From contig NZ_CADEFR010000001.1 in assembly GCF_902826655.1 (NCBI RefSeq), positions 10,722-74,721 of the forward strand: 64,000 nucleotides of DNA, given 5' to 3'. The translations under genes and the position numbers were made by a program. Origin of the DNA: an uncultured Methylibium sp. GTDB taxonomy: Bacteria; Pseudomonadota; Gammaproteobacteria; Burkholderiales; Burkholderiaceae_C. The notes under the pieces were generated by a model. It saw nothing but the letters and a program-made list of their open reading frames with translations, had not been told where the DNA came from and made no database searches. Positions within the stretch are counted from its first letter, which is position 1. Each line of letters starts with the position of its first letter. Shown piece after piece: positions 25,521-34,056 of this stretch.

Positions 25521-25566
25521 TCGGTCGCCCTGACCACCGCGCTTCCAGAACCGACGACTGAAGCGC

Positions 25567-25600
25567 GAAGGCCCGGCCTCCTGATGGAGGCCGGGCCTTC
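25567..25600. terminator. bidirectional hairpin terminator between csbD and orn
   Basis: A perfect 15-bp stem (GAAGGCCCGGCCTCC with its complement) closed by a TGAT loop. It lies between convergent genes and is symmetric, so it can end transcripts from both sides. No T-tract follows on the plus strand beyond TTC, so efficiency is uncertain. Confidence 0.8.
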
Positions 25601-25616
25601 ACGCTGGGCGCCGGGT

Positions 25617-26195
25617 TCAGAGCGAGAGGAAGTGGTCCCGGTAGTGCAGCAGCTCGTCGATCGACTCGTGGATGTCGGCCAGTGCGGTGTGGGCCTGGGC
25701 CTTCCTGAAGCCGTCCAGCACGCCGGGCTTCCAGCGCCGCGCCAGCTCCTTGAGCGTGCTCACGTCGAGGTTGCGGTAGTGGAAGAAGCCCTCCAGGGCC
25801 GCCATGTCCTTGGCGAGGAAGCGCCGGTCCTGGCAGATCGAGTTGCCGCACATCGGCGACTTGCCCGCCGGCACGTACTGCTTCAGGAAGTCGATGACGC
25901 GACGCTCGGCCTCGGCCTCGTCGATGGTCGACGCCTTGACGCGGTCGATCAGGCCGCTCCGGCCGTGGGTGCCCTTGTTCCAGGCGTCCATCGCGTCGAG
26001 CACCGCATCGCTCTGGTGGATGGCGAAGACCGGGCCTTCGACGCGCAGCGTCAGGCCGGGGTCGGTGACGACGACGGCGATCTCGATGATGCGGTCGGTG
26101 ACGGGGCTCAGGCCCGTCATCTCGAGGTCGATCCAGATCAGGTTCTGGTCGTTGCGGGCCAGGGCGGGCGGCGGGGCGGTGGAGGTGTCGGTCAT
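25617..26195 (-). CDS. orn: oligoribonuclease
   Basis: Orn degrades 2-5 nt RNA fragments (and pGpG) to mononucleotides in the cytoplasm and is essential in many proteobacteria. At 192 aa it is slightly longer than E. coli Orn (181 aa) through a short N-terminal extension. The DEDD exonuclease residues are visible: Asp23 and Glu25 in [11 protein letters not shown], an Asp in [13 protein letters not shown], and the final His/Asp in [11 protein letters not shown]. It is divergent from the M48 peptidase gene. Confidence 0.97.
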   Translation of the reverse strand: MTDTSTAPPPALARNDQNLIWIDLEMTGLSPVTDRIIEIAVVVTDPGLTLRVEGPVFAIHQSDAVLDAMDAWNKGTHGRSGLIDRVKASTIDEAEAERRVIDFLKQYVPAGKSPMCGNSICQDRRFLAKDMAALEGFFHYRNLDVSTLKELARRWKPGVLDGFRKAQAHTALADIHESIDELLHYRDHFLSL

Positions 26196-26246
26196 GGGTG
26201 ATCCTGCGGAGGGGCGGATTGTCGTTCAACACCTAAAATCCCCGGC

Positions 26247-27524
26247 ATGCTCTCGCTCGTGCTGACCCTGCATTTCGCCGCCTTCCTGGTGCTGTCGCTG
26301 CTGACGAAGGCGTGGCTCGCCACGCGGCAGATCCGCCACGTGGCGGCCCATCGCAGCGCGGTGCCGCCGGCCTTCGCCGGCACGGTCAGCCTCGAGGCCC
26401 ACCAGCGCGCCGCCGACTACACGCTGGCCAGGCTGCGCTTCGGCCTGCTGACGATGGCCTTCGGTGCCGCCGTGCTGCTGGGCTGGACGCTGCTCGGCGG
26501 GCTCGACGCGCTGAACACCTGGATGCTCGCCCATGCGCTGCCCGTGCTGGGCGCGATCGGCTACCAGCTCGCGCTGCTGGCTGCCTTCGTGCTGATCGGC
26601 GTCGTGCTCGACCTGCCCTTCGAGGCCTGGAGCACCTTCCGTCTCGAGCAGCGCCACGGCTTCAACCGCAGCACGCCCGGCCTGTGGCTGGCGGACCAGG
26701 GCAAGGGCCTGCTGATCGGCGCGCTGCTCGGGGGGCCGATCGTCGCGCTGATCCTGTGGCTGATGGGCGCGGCCGGCGCCACCTGGTGGCTGTGGGCCTG
26801 GGGCGTGTGGGTCGCCTTCAACCTGGCCATCCTGTGGCTCTATCCGACCTTCATCGCACCGCTCTTCAACAAGTTCCAGCCGCTGGAAGACGGCGCGCTG
26901 AAGGCGCGCGTCGAGGCGCTGATGGCACGTTGCGGCTTTGCCGCGCAGGGCCTGTTCGTGATGGACGGCAGCCGCCGCTCGGCCCATGCCAACGCCTACT
27001 TCACCGGCTTCGGCAACGCCAAGCGGGTGGTGTTCTTCGACACGCTGCTGGGCAAGCTGACGCCGGCCGAGGTCGAGGCCGTGCTGGCGCACGAACTGGG
27101 CCACTTCAAGCACCGCCACGTGACGAAGCGGATGGTGTCGATGTTCGCGCTCAGCCTCGCCGGCTTCGCGCTGCTGGGCTTCCTGTCGCAGCAGAGCTGG
27201 TTCTACGCCGGGCTGGGCGTGCAGCCTGCGGCGGGCGCGCCGAACGACGCGCTCGCGCTGCTGCTGTTCATGCTGGCCGGCCCGGTGTTCGCCTTCTTCG
27301 TGACACCGGTCTTCGCCGGCCTGTCGCGGCGCCACGAGTTCGAGGCCGACGCCTATGCCTGTGCGCAGGCCAGCGCGAGCGACCTGCGCGCCGCGCTGCT
27401 CAAGCTCTACGAGGACAACGCCTCGACGCTGACGCCCGACGCGCTGTACGTGCGCTTCTACTACTCGCACCCGCCGGCCTCGGAGCGGCTGGCGGCGATG
27501 GGCGCGCTGGAGCCGGCCGCATGA
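26247..27524 (+). CDS. M48-family membrane metallopeptidase (Ste24/CAAX protease-like)
   Basis: An integral-membrane zinc protease of 425 aa, closely similar in layout to Ste24. The zinc site HELGH lies at residues 282-286 (VLAHELGHFKHRHV), and the third ligand is the Glu in HEFEADAYAC. Five or more transmembrane helices are present (3-22, 68-95, 98-120, 150-200 and two after the zinc site). Such proteins probably take part in membrane protein quality control in bacteria. Its stop overlaps the start of the PCD gene (ATGA), giving an operon with PCD and rsgA. Confidence 0.94.
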   Translation: MLSLVLTLHFAAFLVLSLLTKAWLATRQIRHVAAHRSAVPPAFAGTVSLEAHQRAADYTLARLRFGLLTMAFGAAVLLGWTLLGGLDALNTWMLAHALPVLGAIGYQLALLAAFVLIGVVLDLPFEAWSTFRLEQRHGFNRSTPGLWLADQGKGLLIGALLGGPIVALILWLMGAAGATWWLWAWGVWVAFNLAILWLYPTFIAPLFNKFQPLEDGALKARVEALMARCGFAAQGLFVMDGSRRSAHANAYFTGFGNAKRVVFFDTLLGKLTPAEVEAVLAHELGHFKHRHVTKRMVSMFALSLAGFALLGFLSQQSWFYAGLGVQPAAGAPNDALALLLFMLAGPVFAFFVTPVFAGLSRRHEFEADAYACAQASASDLRAALLKLYEDNASTLTPDALYVRFYYSHPPASERLAAMGALEPAA

Positions 27525-27841
27525 AGCTCGCCGACCAGCGCTGCCTGCCGATGGAGGGCCATCACGCGATGACGCCCTACGAGATCGGGCAGTACCTCGG
27601 CATGGTCAGCGGCTGGGCCGCGGTCGACGGCGCGATCGAGAAGACCTACGAGTTCGCCAACTACCACGAGACCATCGCCTTCGTGAATGCGCTGGCCTGG
27701 ATCGCCAACCGCGAGGACCACCACCCCGACCTCGCGGTCAGCTACAGCCGTTGCGCGGTGCGCTTCAACACCCACTCGGTGGGCGGCCTGTCGATCAACG
27801 ACTTCATCTGCGCCGCCAAGCTCGACGCATTGATCACGTGA
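27521..27841 (+). CDS. phhB: 4a-hydroxytetrahydrobiopterin dehydratase (PCD/PhhB)
   Basis: Pterin-4a-carbinolamine dehydratase recycles the 4a-hydroxy-tetrahydropterin released by aromatic amino acid hydroxylases. The 106-aa product holds the conserved FANYHETIAFVNALAWIANREDHHPDLAVSY segment, with catalytic His residues in the HHPD motif, and the VRFNTHSVGGLSINDFICAAKLD end. No phenylalanine hydroxylase is nearby, which is usual for the M48-PCD-rsgA arrangement in Burkholderiales. It overlaps the protease gene by 4 bases. Confidence 0.94.
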   Translation: MKLADQRCLPMEGHHAMTPYEIGQYLGMVSGWAAVDGAIEKTYEFANYHETIAFVNALAWIANREDHHPDLAVSYSRCAVRFNTHSVGGLSINDFICAAKLDALIT

Positions 27842-27854
27842 TGAAGGGCGCGGC

Positions 27855-28769
27855 TTGAGCCGCAGCGTCGAACTCGACCTCGGCCTGGTGGTGTCCGGCC
27901 ACGGCCGCCACTACATCGTCGAGACGCCGGAGGGCCGGCGCCTGATCTGCCATCCGCGCGGCAAGAAGAGCGATGCCGTCGTCGGCGACCGCGTGCGCTG
28001 GCAGTCGACGGGGGGCGACCACGAGGAGGGCGTGATCGAGCACATCGAGCCGCGCCGCAACCTGCTGTTCCGTCAGGACGAGTGGAAGACCAAGTCCTTC
28101 GCCGCCAACCTCGACGGCCTGCTGGTGTGGCTGGCGGTCGACCCGGCGCACAGCGAGTCGCAGCTCGCGCGCGCGCTGATCGCCGCCGAGTCCGCCGGCA
28201 TTGGCGCGACGATCGTGCTGAACAAGACCGACCTGCCCGAGCACGCGACGCAGCGCGCGCGACTCGATGCCTATGTCGCGATGGGCTACGGTCTGGTCGA
28301 GGTGTCGCTGAAGACCGATCGCGAGGCCTCGCGTGCGCGCCTGCTGCCGCTGCTGCAGGGCCGCGCGACGCTGTTGCTGGGCCCGTCGGGTGCCGGCAAG
28401 AGCACGCTGATCAACGCACTGGTGCCCGACGCCGGCGCGCAGGTCGGCGAGATCTCGCAGGCGCTGAACTCGGGGCGCCACACCACGACGACGACGCAGT
28501 GGTACTGGCTGGACCGCGAGGTCGGCAGCGCACTGATCGACTCGCCGGGTTTCCAGGAGTTCGGCCTGCGCCAGGTCGGGGCCGCCTCGCTGCCGGCCTG
28601 CATGCCCGACCTGCGCGCGCATGCCGGCGGCTGCAGGTTCTACAACTGCACGCACCGTCATGAACCCGGCTGCGCGGTGATCGCTGCGGTCGAGCGCGGC
28701 GAGATCAGCGCGAGCCGCTGGCGCATCTACGGCGAACTGCTGGACGAGCTGGCGCGCACGCGCTGGTAG
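27855..28769 (+). CDS. rsgA: small ribosomal subunit biogenesis GTPase RsgA
   Basis: RsgA is a circularly permuted GTPase that checks maturation of the 30S decoding centre. The 304-aa protein has an N-terminal OB-fold (1-75), then G4 (LNKTDLP), the P-loop GPSGAGKS at 176-183, G3 (DSPGF), and a C-terminal zinc knuckle with C..C..H..C (CRFYNCTHRHEPGC). It begins with TTG; an AAGGG site lies 6 bases ahead, and no in-frame ATG fits. Third gene of the M48-PCD-rsgA operon. Confidence 0.96.
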   Translation: MSRSVELDLGLVVSGHGRHYIVETPEGRRLICHPRGKKSDAVVGDRVRWQSTGGDHEEGVIEHIEPRRNLLFRQDEWKTKSFAANLDGLLVWLAVDPAHSESQLARALIAAESAGIGATIVLNKTDLPEHATQRARLDAYVAMGYGLVEVSLKTDREASRARLLPLLQGRATLLLGPSGAGKSTLINALVPDAGAQVGEISQALNSGRHTTTTTQWYWLDREVGSALIDSPGFQEFGLRQVGAASLPACMPDLRAHAGGCRFYNCTHRHEPGCAVIAAVERGEISASRWRIYGELLDELARTRW

Positions 28770-28783
28770 CGGCCCGCGCCCCG

Positions 28784-29563
28784 CTAGGCGGGCTCGTACA
28801 TCACGTTGATGCGCGCCACGATCTTGGCGACGTCGCCCGTCACGCGCGCGCCGACGTGCAGCACCGACCCCGGCCCGAAGCCGTGGCGGAACAACAGCGC
28901 CGAGCCCTTCCTGGGCACCACGTCGACGATGCGGCCGTCGGGGCGGAACAGCTGGGTGTGACCGCCCTCGACGCCGTCCTCGGGACCGTTGAGGTAGAGC
29001 AGCATCGTCAGCATCGAGCGCAGGGGCGACGGCCACTCGACCATGCGCCGGCCCGAGGCGTCGAGACCGTAGCCGGGCCAGTCGCCGTCGGTGTGGCGGT
29101 TGAACACGTCGCCGCGGTCGTAGCGGTACATGTTGAGGCGGTGGCTGAGCCGGCCATGCAGCCGCGGGCCATCCAGCGCCTGCGGCAGCAGCGCCGCGAT
29201 GCGCGCGTGGATAGGCCCGAGCAGGCGCTCGTCGGCCACCCAGTGCACCGACTTGTTCATGCGCATGCCGGGCGCCGTGCGGATGCCGGGTGCCGCCTCG
29301 CGGTAGCCCAGCGACCCGGCCGCGCCGGCGATGGCGTCGGCCTCGTCGGGCGCGACGACATCACCGATCGTGAAGGCCAGCAGGCCGCCGAGCTCGATGT
29401 CATCGCGGCGCGGCCGCAGTTCGGGCCGCGGCTGCAGCGCCAGGCCGGGCTGCAGCGCGTGGATCGGCGTGTCGTCGACCAGGCCACCCATCGGCAGGGA
29501 GCCGGGCATCGTCGCGACGACGATGCCGCGCTGCGCCAGGACCGCTTCGTTCATCGATCCCAT
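28784..29563 (-). CDS. 2OG-Fe(II) oxygenase (prolyl 4-hydroxylase superfamily)
   Basis: A 259-aa non-haem iron dioxygenase using 2-oxoglutarate. The metal facial triad is seen as HxD in NRHTDGDWPGYG and a distal His in SVLHVGARV, with a following Lys that could bind 2-oxoglutarate. The upstream stretch LSHRLNMYRYDRGDVF and LTMLLYLNGPEDGVEGGHTQLF are typical. The start chosen has GAGG ahead and lies 7 bases after the gloA stop. A second ATG three codons later is possible. The hydroxylated substrate (protein or small molecule) is unknown. Confidence 0.85.
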   Translation of the reverse strand: MGSMNEAVLAQRGIVVATMPGSLPMGGLVDDTPIHALQPGLALQPRPELRPRRDDIELGGLLAFTIGDVVAPDEADAIAGAAGSLGYREAAPGIRTAPGMRMNKSVHWVADERLLGPIHARIAALLPQALDGPRLHGRLSHRLNMYRYDRGDVFNRHTDGDWPGYGLDASGRRMVEWPSPLRSMLTMLLYLNGPEDGVEGGHTQLFRPDGRIVDVVPRKGSALLFRHGFGPGSVLHVGARVTGDVAKIVARINVMYEPA

Positions 29564-29570
29564 GCTGGCC

Positions 29571-29990
29571 TCACCAGCTGCCCACGTTGGGCATCGAGGC
29601 CCAGGGCTCGGCCGGCGGCAGCGAACCGCCGCGCTGCAGCAGTTCGATCGAGATGTCGTCGGGCGAGCGCACGAAAGCCATGCGGCCGTCGCGCGGCGGC
29701 CGGTTGATCGTGATGCCGTGGTCGACGAGGCGCTGGCACATCGCGTAGATGTCGTCCACCGCATAGGCCAGATGGCCGAAATTGCGGCCGCCGGTGTAGG
29801 CCTCGGGGTCCCAGTTGTAGGTCAATTCGACCTGGGCCTCGGTGTCGCCGGGCGCGGCCAGGAAGGCCAGCGTGAAGCGGCCCTGGGGCACCTCGCGTCT
29901 GGCGATCAGCTCGAGGCCGAGCGCGTCGCGATAGAAGCGCAGCGATGCGTCGAGGTCGGTGACGCGCACCATCGTGTGCAGGTATTTCAT
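29571..29990 (-). CDS. gloA: lactoylglutathione lyase (glyoxalase I)
   Basis: GloA isomerises the methylglyoxal-glutathione adduct to S-lactoylglutathione. The 139-aa protein matches E. coli GloA over its length. The four metal ligands are visible: His5 (LHTMVRV), Glu in QVELTYNW, His in NFGHLAYAVDD and Glu in ISIELLQ. The absence of the long insertions found in zinc-type enzymes suggests the nickel/cobalt-dependent class. A 2OG oxygenase gene follows 7 bases downstream. The product sits in the cytosol. Confidence 0.96.
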   Translation of the reverse strand: MKYLHTMVRVTDLDASLRFYRDALGLELIARREVPQGRFTLAFLAAPGDTEAQVELTYNWDPEAYTGGRNFGHLAYAVDDIYAMCQRLVDHGITINRPPRDGRMAFVRSPDDISIELLQRGGSLPPAEPWASMPNVGSW

Positions 29991-30076
29991 CGGGGACGAT
30001 CCGGACCGGTGGAGACCGGCCGGATTGTCCGGGCGATGGCCCAGGCCCTGCCGGGCCAGGGACTTCTTTCTCGGGT

Positions 30077-31429
30077 CTAGCGACCGTCGCGCTGGCCGAA
30101 ACGCGGGCCGCCTTCGCGACGCGGCCCCTTGCCGGCGTAGCCGCCGCCCGGACGGCCGGCGCCGCCGCGGTTCTGGCCGTGGCGCTGGCCCGGCATCGGC
30201 TTGGCGGGGCGAGGCCTCGGCGGCGTCGGCTCCAGGCCGGCAATGACGCTGGCCTCGATGGTCTGGCGCGTGTAGGCCTCGATCGCACGGATCTTGCCGC
30301 GCTCGCGATGCTCGGCGATCGTGATCGCCATGCCGGCGCGGCCGGCGCGGCCGGTGCGGCCGATGCGGTGCACGTAGTCCTCGGCCTTCATCGGCAGGCC
30401 GAAGTTGATGACGTGGCTGATGCTGGGCACGTCGAGGCCGCGCGCGGCGACGTCGGTGGCGACCAGCACGCGCACGTGACCGTCGCGCACGTTCTGCAGG
30501 CGGCGGTTGCGCACCGCCTGCGGCATCGCGCCGTGCAGCGCGATGGCCGAGTGGCCCATCTGCTGCAGCGCCTCGGCGATGGCCTCGGTGTCGATCTGGG
30601 TGCTGGCGAAAACGACCGCCTGGTCGACCTCGGTGTCGCGCAGCCAGTGCTCGAGCAGCTTCTGCTTGTGGCCCATGTCGTCGGCCCAGTGCAGGGTCTG
30701 GGTGATGTCGGCGTGCACGTCGTGCGCGGTCGCCAGTTCCAGGCGGCCCGGGTTGCGCATCAGCTTGGCGGCCAGCGCCATGATGCGCGGCGCGAAGGTG
30801 GCCGAGAACATCAGCGTCTGCTCGCGGGCGGCGGTCGCATCCTGGATCGCAGCCAGGTCTTCGGCAAAGCCGAGGTCCAGCATGCGGTCGGCCTCGTCGA
30901 CCACCAGCACCTGGGTCGCGTCGAGCTTGATCTGGCCGCGGGTGTGCAGGTCCAGCAGGCGGCCCGGCGTGGCGATGACGATCTGCGCGCCGCGCAGGTC
31001 GAACAGCTGCTTGCCGAAGGGCATGCCGCCCACGACGGTGGCGACGCGCAGGCCGCGCACGGCGTCGCGCATCGGGTGGTGCTTGCCTTCGGCGCGCATC
31101 GCGTCGCCGACACCGCGCATCAGGTCGATGGCGTCGGAGGCCACCTGCTGCGCGAGTTCGCGCGTGGGGCACAGCACGACGATGCGCGGCGCGGCCACGC
31201 GGCCGACCTCGGCCACCGGCGCATGCAGCAGGCGATGCAGCAGCGGCAGCAGGAAGGCCGCGGTCTTGCCGCTGCCGGTCTGGCTGCTCACCATCCAGTC
31301 GCCGCCCTTCAGCGCGGCCGGGATGGCCTGGGCCTGCACCGAGGTGGGTTGCGTGAAGCCCAGCTGGGTCACGGCATGCAAAAGGGGAGCGGCGAGGCCC
31401 AGGGCCTCGAAATTCGAAACGTCAGTCAC
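30077..31429 (-). CDS. DEAD-box RNA helicase (RhlE-like)
   Basis: An ATP-dependent RNA helicase of 450 aa for ribosome assembly or RNA decay. It has the Q motif (GFTQPTSVQAQAIP), Walker A (SSQTGSGKT), PTRELAQQV, TPGR, DEAD-type DEADRMLDLGF, SAT, and the C-terminal domain motifs ARGLDVPSISHVINFGLP and HRIGRTGRAG. The last 50 residues are Gly/Arg-rich (GGAGRPGGGY, GKGPRREGG), usual for RhlE-type proteins that bind RNA. The 270-base leader between this gene and the divergent hydrolase gene is the longest in the window and may carry cold or stress control. Confidence 0.95.
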   Translation of the reverse strand: MTDVSNFEALGLAAPLLHAVTQLGFTQPTSVQAQAIPAALKGGDWMVSSQTGSGKTAAFLLPLLHRLLHAPVAEVGRVAAPRIVVLCPTRELAQQVASDAIDLMRGVGDAMRAEGKHHPMRDAVRGLRVATVVGGMPFGKQLFDLRGAQIVIATPGRLLDLHTRGQIKLDATQVLVVDEADRMLDLGFAEDLAAIQDATAAREQTLMFSATFAPRIMALAAKLMRNPGRLELATAHDVHADITQTLHWADDMGHKQKLLEHWLRDTEVDQAVVFASTQIDTEAIAEALQQMGHSAIALHGAMPQAVRNRRLQNVRDGHVRVLVATDVAARGLDVPSISHVINFGLPMKAEDYVHRIGRTGRAGRAGMAITIAEHRERGKIRAIEAYTRQTIEASVIAGLEPTPPRPRPAKPMPGQRHGQNRGGAGRPGGGYAGKGPRREGGPRFGQRDGR

Positions 31430-31699
31430 AGTTCAACCGCCGGGGTGACCGGCGGGTCCGTCAGCGCCGTGGACTATCCACGGCAGGTTGGTTCAACACA
31501 TCGACCAACAGACGGAACGCACGGTGTGCGGGCCTGGAAGCAATGCGCCTGGGAGCGCGAGGCCGGACTGGTGACGACATGCAAGAGCCCCGGTCGCCCG
31601 GGGCGCACCGCACTTGTTGCGGCGCAGCGAGATTGTCGCACAGGCCGGCGTCGCGTGCCTGGGTCCGGCTCTCCAACGGGCCAGTTCCTAGAATGCCGC

Positions 31700-32680
31700 A
31701 TGACTTCATCCGCAATTCCAGACTGGCTGCAGCCCCTGGGCCACGGCATCCACGCGATCGACACCGGCTTCGTGCGGCCGCGTTTCGACGCGGCCTACCT
31801 GATCGTCGAGAACGGCCGCGCCGCCTACGTCGACACCGGCACCAACGAGGCCCTGCCCCGGCTGCTGGGCGCGCTGGACGTGCTGGGCCTGGCACGCGAT
31901 GCGGTGGACCACGTGATCGTCACGCACGTGCACCTGGACCACGCCGGCGCCGCCGGCTCGCTGATGCGCGAGCTGCCCGCGGCGCGGCTGGTGGTGCATC
32001 CGCGCGGCGCCCGGCACATGATCGACCCGAGCGCGCTGGTCGACGGCGCCAGCGCGGTCTACGGCGCCGACGAGGTCGCGCGCACCTACGGCGTGGTGCA
32101 GCCGGTGCCGGCCGAACGCGTGCTGAGCACGGAGGACGGCATGACGCTGGACCTGGCCGGGCGGCCGCTGCTGTTCATCGACACGCCCGGCCACGCCCGA
32201 CACCACCATTGCATCTGGGACGAACGCAGTCGCGGCTGGTTCAGCGGCGACACCTTCGGCATGTCGTACCCGGAGTTCGTCACGCCGCGCGGCCGCTACC
32301 TGCTGCCGACGACGACGCCGGTGCAGTTCGAGCCCGACGCGCTGAAGGCCTCGGTCGCGCGCATGCTGGAGCGCCGGCCGCTGTGCATGTACGTCACGCA
32401 CTACGGCCGCCTCGACGCGGTCGACGCGATGGCGGCGCAGCTCGCCGAGCAGGTCGACGCGATGGTCGCGCTGGCGCGCCCGATGCAGGCGGTGCCCGAG
32501 CGCCACGCGGCGTTGAAGCAGGCCCTCGCGGTGCTGTACCGCGAGCGGCTGCGCGCCGAGGGCAGCACGCTCGACGATGCCCGCATCGACGCGCTGCTGG
32601 AAGTCGACGTCGAGCTCAATGCCCAGGGCCTGGGCGTGTGGCTGGACCGCGAGAGCCGCGACTCCGGGAGGCGCGCATGA
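31700..32680 (+). CDS. MBL-fold metallo-hydrolase
   Basis: A metallo-beta-lactamase-fold hydrolase of 326 aa. The zinc site THVHLDH lies at residues 75-81, followed by the later His in IDTPGHARHHH and Asp in WFSGDTFG, and a final His in YVTHYGRLD. No signal peptide. The fold resembles glyoxalase II-like and lactonase-like enzymes. A TAGAAT -10 hexamer lies just before the ATG. It overlaps the downstream SDR by 4 bases, so they probably act on the same compound, for example a hydroxyacid ester or lactone. Substrate unknown. Confidence 0.9.
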   Translation: MTSSAIPDWLQPLGHGIHAIDTGFVRPRFDAAYLIVENGRAAYVDTGTNEALPRLLGALDVLGLARDAVDHVIVTHVHLDHAGAAGSLMRELPAARLVVHPRGARHMIDPSALVDGASAVYGADEVARTYGVVQPVPAERVLSTEDGMTLDLAGRPLLFIDTPGHARHHHCIWDERSRGWFSGDTFGMSYPEFVTPRGRYLLPTTTPVQFEPDALKASVARMLERRPLCMYVTHYGRLDAVDAMAAQLAEQVDAMVALARPMQAVPERHAALKQALAVLYRERLRAEGSTLDDARIDALLEVDVELNAQGLGVWLDRESRDSGRRA

Positions 32681-33465
32681 ACGCCGTGAACTTCGCATTG
32701 GCCGGCAAGGTGGCCGTGATCACCGGCGCGGCCCAGGGCATCGGGGCGGCCTGCGCCGAGCGATTCGCGCGCGAGGGCGCGCCGGTGGCGCTGTGGGACG
32801 TCGACGACGCGCGGGGTGAGGCGCTGGCAGGTCGGCTTCGCGCATCGGGTGCGCAGGCGCTGTACGCGCATTGCGACGTGTCGAAGGCCACCGAGGTGCA
32901 GGCGGCGCTGGCAGCGACGCTCGCCGAGTTCGGCCGCGTCGACGTGCTGGTCAACAACGCCGGCATCTTCAAGGCCGCCGATTTCCTGGACGTCACCGAG
33001 GCCGACTGGGACGCGGTGATCGCGGTCAACCTCAAGGGCCACTTCCTCGTCGGCCAGGCCTGCGCGCGCACGATGGCCGCTCAGGGTGCCGGCGCGATCA
33101 TCAACATGAGTTCGGTCAACGGCCTGATGGCGATCCCGGCGATCGCCAGCTACAACGCCAGCAAGGGCGGCATCAACCAGCTGACGCGCGCGATGGCGCT
33201 GGCGCTGGCCGACCGCGGCGTGCGCGTCAACGCCGTCGCGCCCGGCACGATCGCGACCGAGCTCGCGGCGCAGGCCGTGCTGACCAGCGAGGACGCCAAG
33301 CAGCGCATCCTCGGCCGCACGCCGATGCGTCGCCTGGGCGAGCCGGCCGAGATCGCCGACATCGTGGCCTTCCTGGCCAGCGATGCCGCGAGCTACATGA
33401 CCGGTCAGATCGTCTACGCCGACGGCGGACGGCTGGCGCTGAACTACACGATTGCCGCGGCGTGA
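32677..33465 (+). CDS. SDR family oxidoreductase (3-oxoacyl reductase-like)
   Basis: A classical SDR of 262 aa. It has TGAAQGIGAACAERF at the cofactor site, NNAGIF, catalytic Ser in INMSSVNGL and Tyr/Lys in YNASKGGINQLTRAMALALA, then VNAVAPGTIATEL and a C-terminal YADGGRLALNYT. The WDVDDA turn favours NAD(H). It is coupled by 4-base overlaps to the upstream hydrolase (ATGA) and the downstream GDT1 gene (GTGA). The closest kin include 3-hydroxybutyrate-type and FabG-like enzymes; substrate unassigned. Confidence 0.92.
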   Translation: MNAVNFALAGKVAVITGAAQGIGAACAERFAREGAPVALWDVDDARGEALAGRLRASGAQALYAHCDVSKATEVQAALAATLAEFGRVDVLVNNAGIFKAADFLDVTEADWDAVIAVNLKGHFLVGQACARTMAAQGAGAIINMSSVNGLMAIPAIASYNASKGGINQLTRAMALALADRGVRVNAVAPGTIATELAAQAVLTSEDAKQRILGRTPMRRLGEPAEIADIVAFLASDAASYMTGQIVYADGGRLALNYTIAAA

Positions 33466-34037
33466 GCCTCGAAGCCTTCGCCGTCTCGACCGGCGTCGTG
33501 GCCCTCAGCGAGATCGGCGACAAGACGCAGTTGCTGGCGCTGCTGCTGGCCGCGCGCTTCCGGCAGCCGCTGGCCATCGTGCTGGGCATCCTGGTCGCGA
33601 CGCTGGCCAATCACGCCATGGCCAGTGCGCTCGGCGCCTGGGTGCAGGGCGTGGTGCCGGCCGAGACGCTGCGGTGGGCCCTGGCGATCAGCTTCTTCGC
33701 GGTCGCCGCGTGGACGCTCAAGCCCGACCAGCTCGACGAGGACGAGCCGCCGCCGAGCCGCTCGCCGATGGGCGTGTTCGGCATCACCGTGGTGGCCTTC
33801 TTCCTGGCCGAGATGGGCGACAAGACGCAGATCGCGACCGTCATGCTGGCGGCCCAGTACGCCTCGCTGCTGACGGTGACGGCCGGCACCACGCTGGGCA
33901 TGATGCTGGCCAACGTGCCCGCCGTGCTGCTGGGGGACCGGGCGGTGCACTTCGTGCCGCTGCACTGGGTGCGGCGCATCGCCGCCGGTGTCTTCGCGGT
34001 GCTGGGGGTGCTGGTGCTGGCCGGCGTCGGGCTCTGA
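33462..34037 (+). CDS. GDT1/UPF0016 family cation transporter
   Basis: An inner-membrane protein of 191 aa with two repeats, each carrying the signature E-x-G-D-K-T: SEIGDKTQLLALLLAAR near the start and AEMGDKTQIATVMLAAQY in the middle. About six helices are present. The family exports manganese (MntX/MneA) or carries Ca2+/Mn2+ in eukaryotes (TMEM165). It begins at GTG inside the end of the SDR gene. No yybP-ykoY manganese riboswitch can precede it here because of this overlap, so any Mn control must act on the whole operon. Confidence 0.92.
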   Translation: MSLEAFAVSTGVVALSEIGDKTQLLALLLAARFRQPLAIVLGILVATLANHAMASALGAWVQGVVPAETLRWALAISFFAVAAWTLKPDQLDEDEPPPSRSPMGVFGITVVAFFLAEMGDKTQIATVMLAAQYASLLTVTAGTTLGMMLANVPAVLLGDRAVHFVPLHWVRRIAAGVFAVLGVLVLAGVGL

Positions 34038-34056
34038 GCACCGCCCGGGCCGTCGC

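Noticed and set aside
33462-33480. Manganese riboswitch before the GDT1-family gene
   Set aside because: The gene starts inside the preceding SDR gene, leaving no room for a leader.
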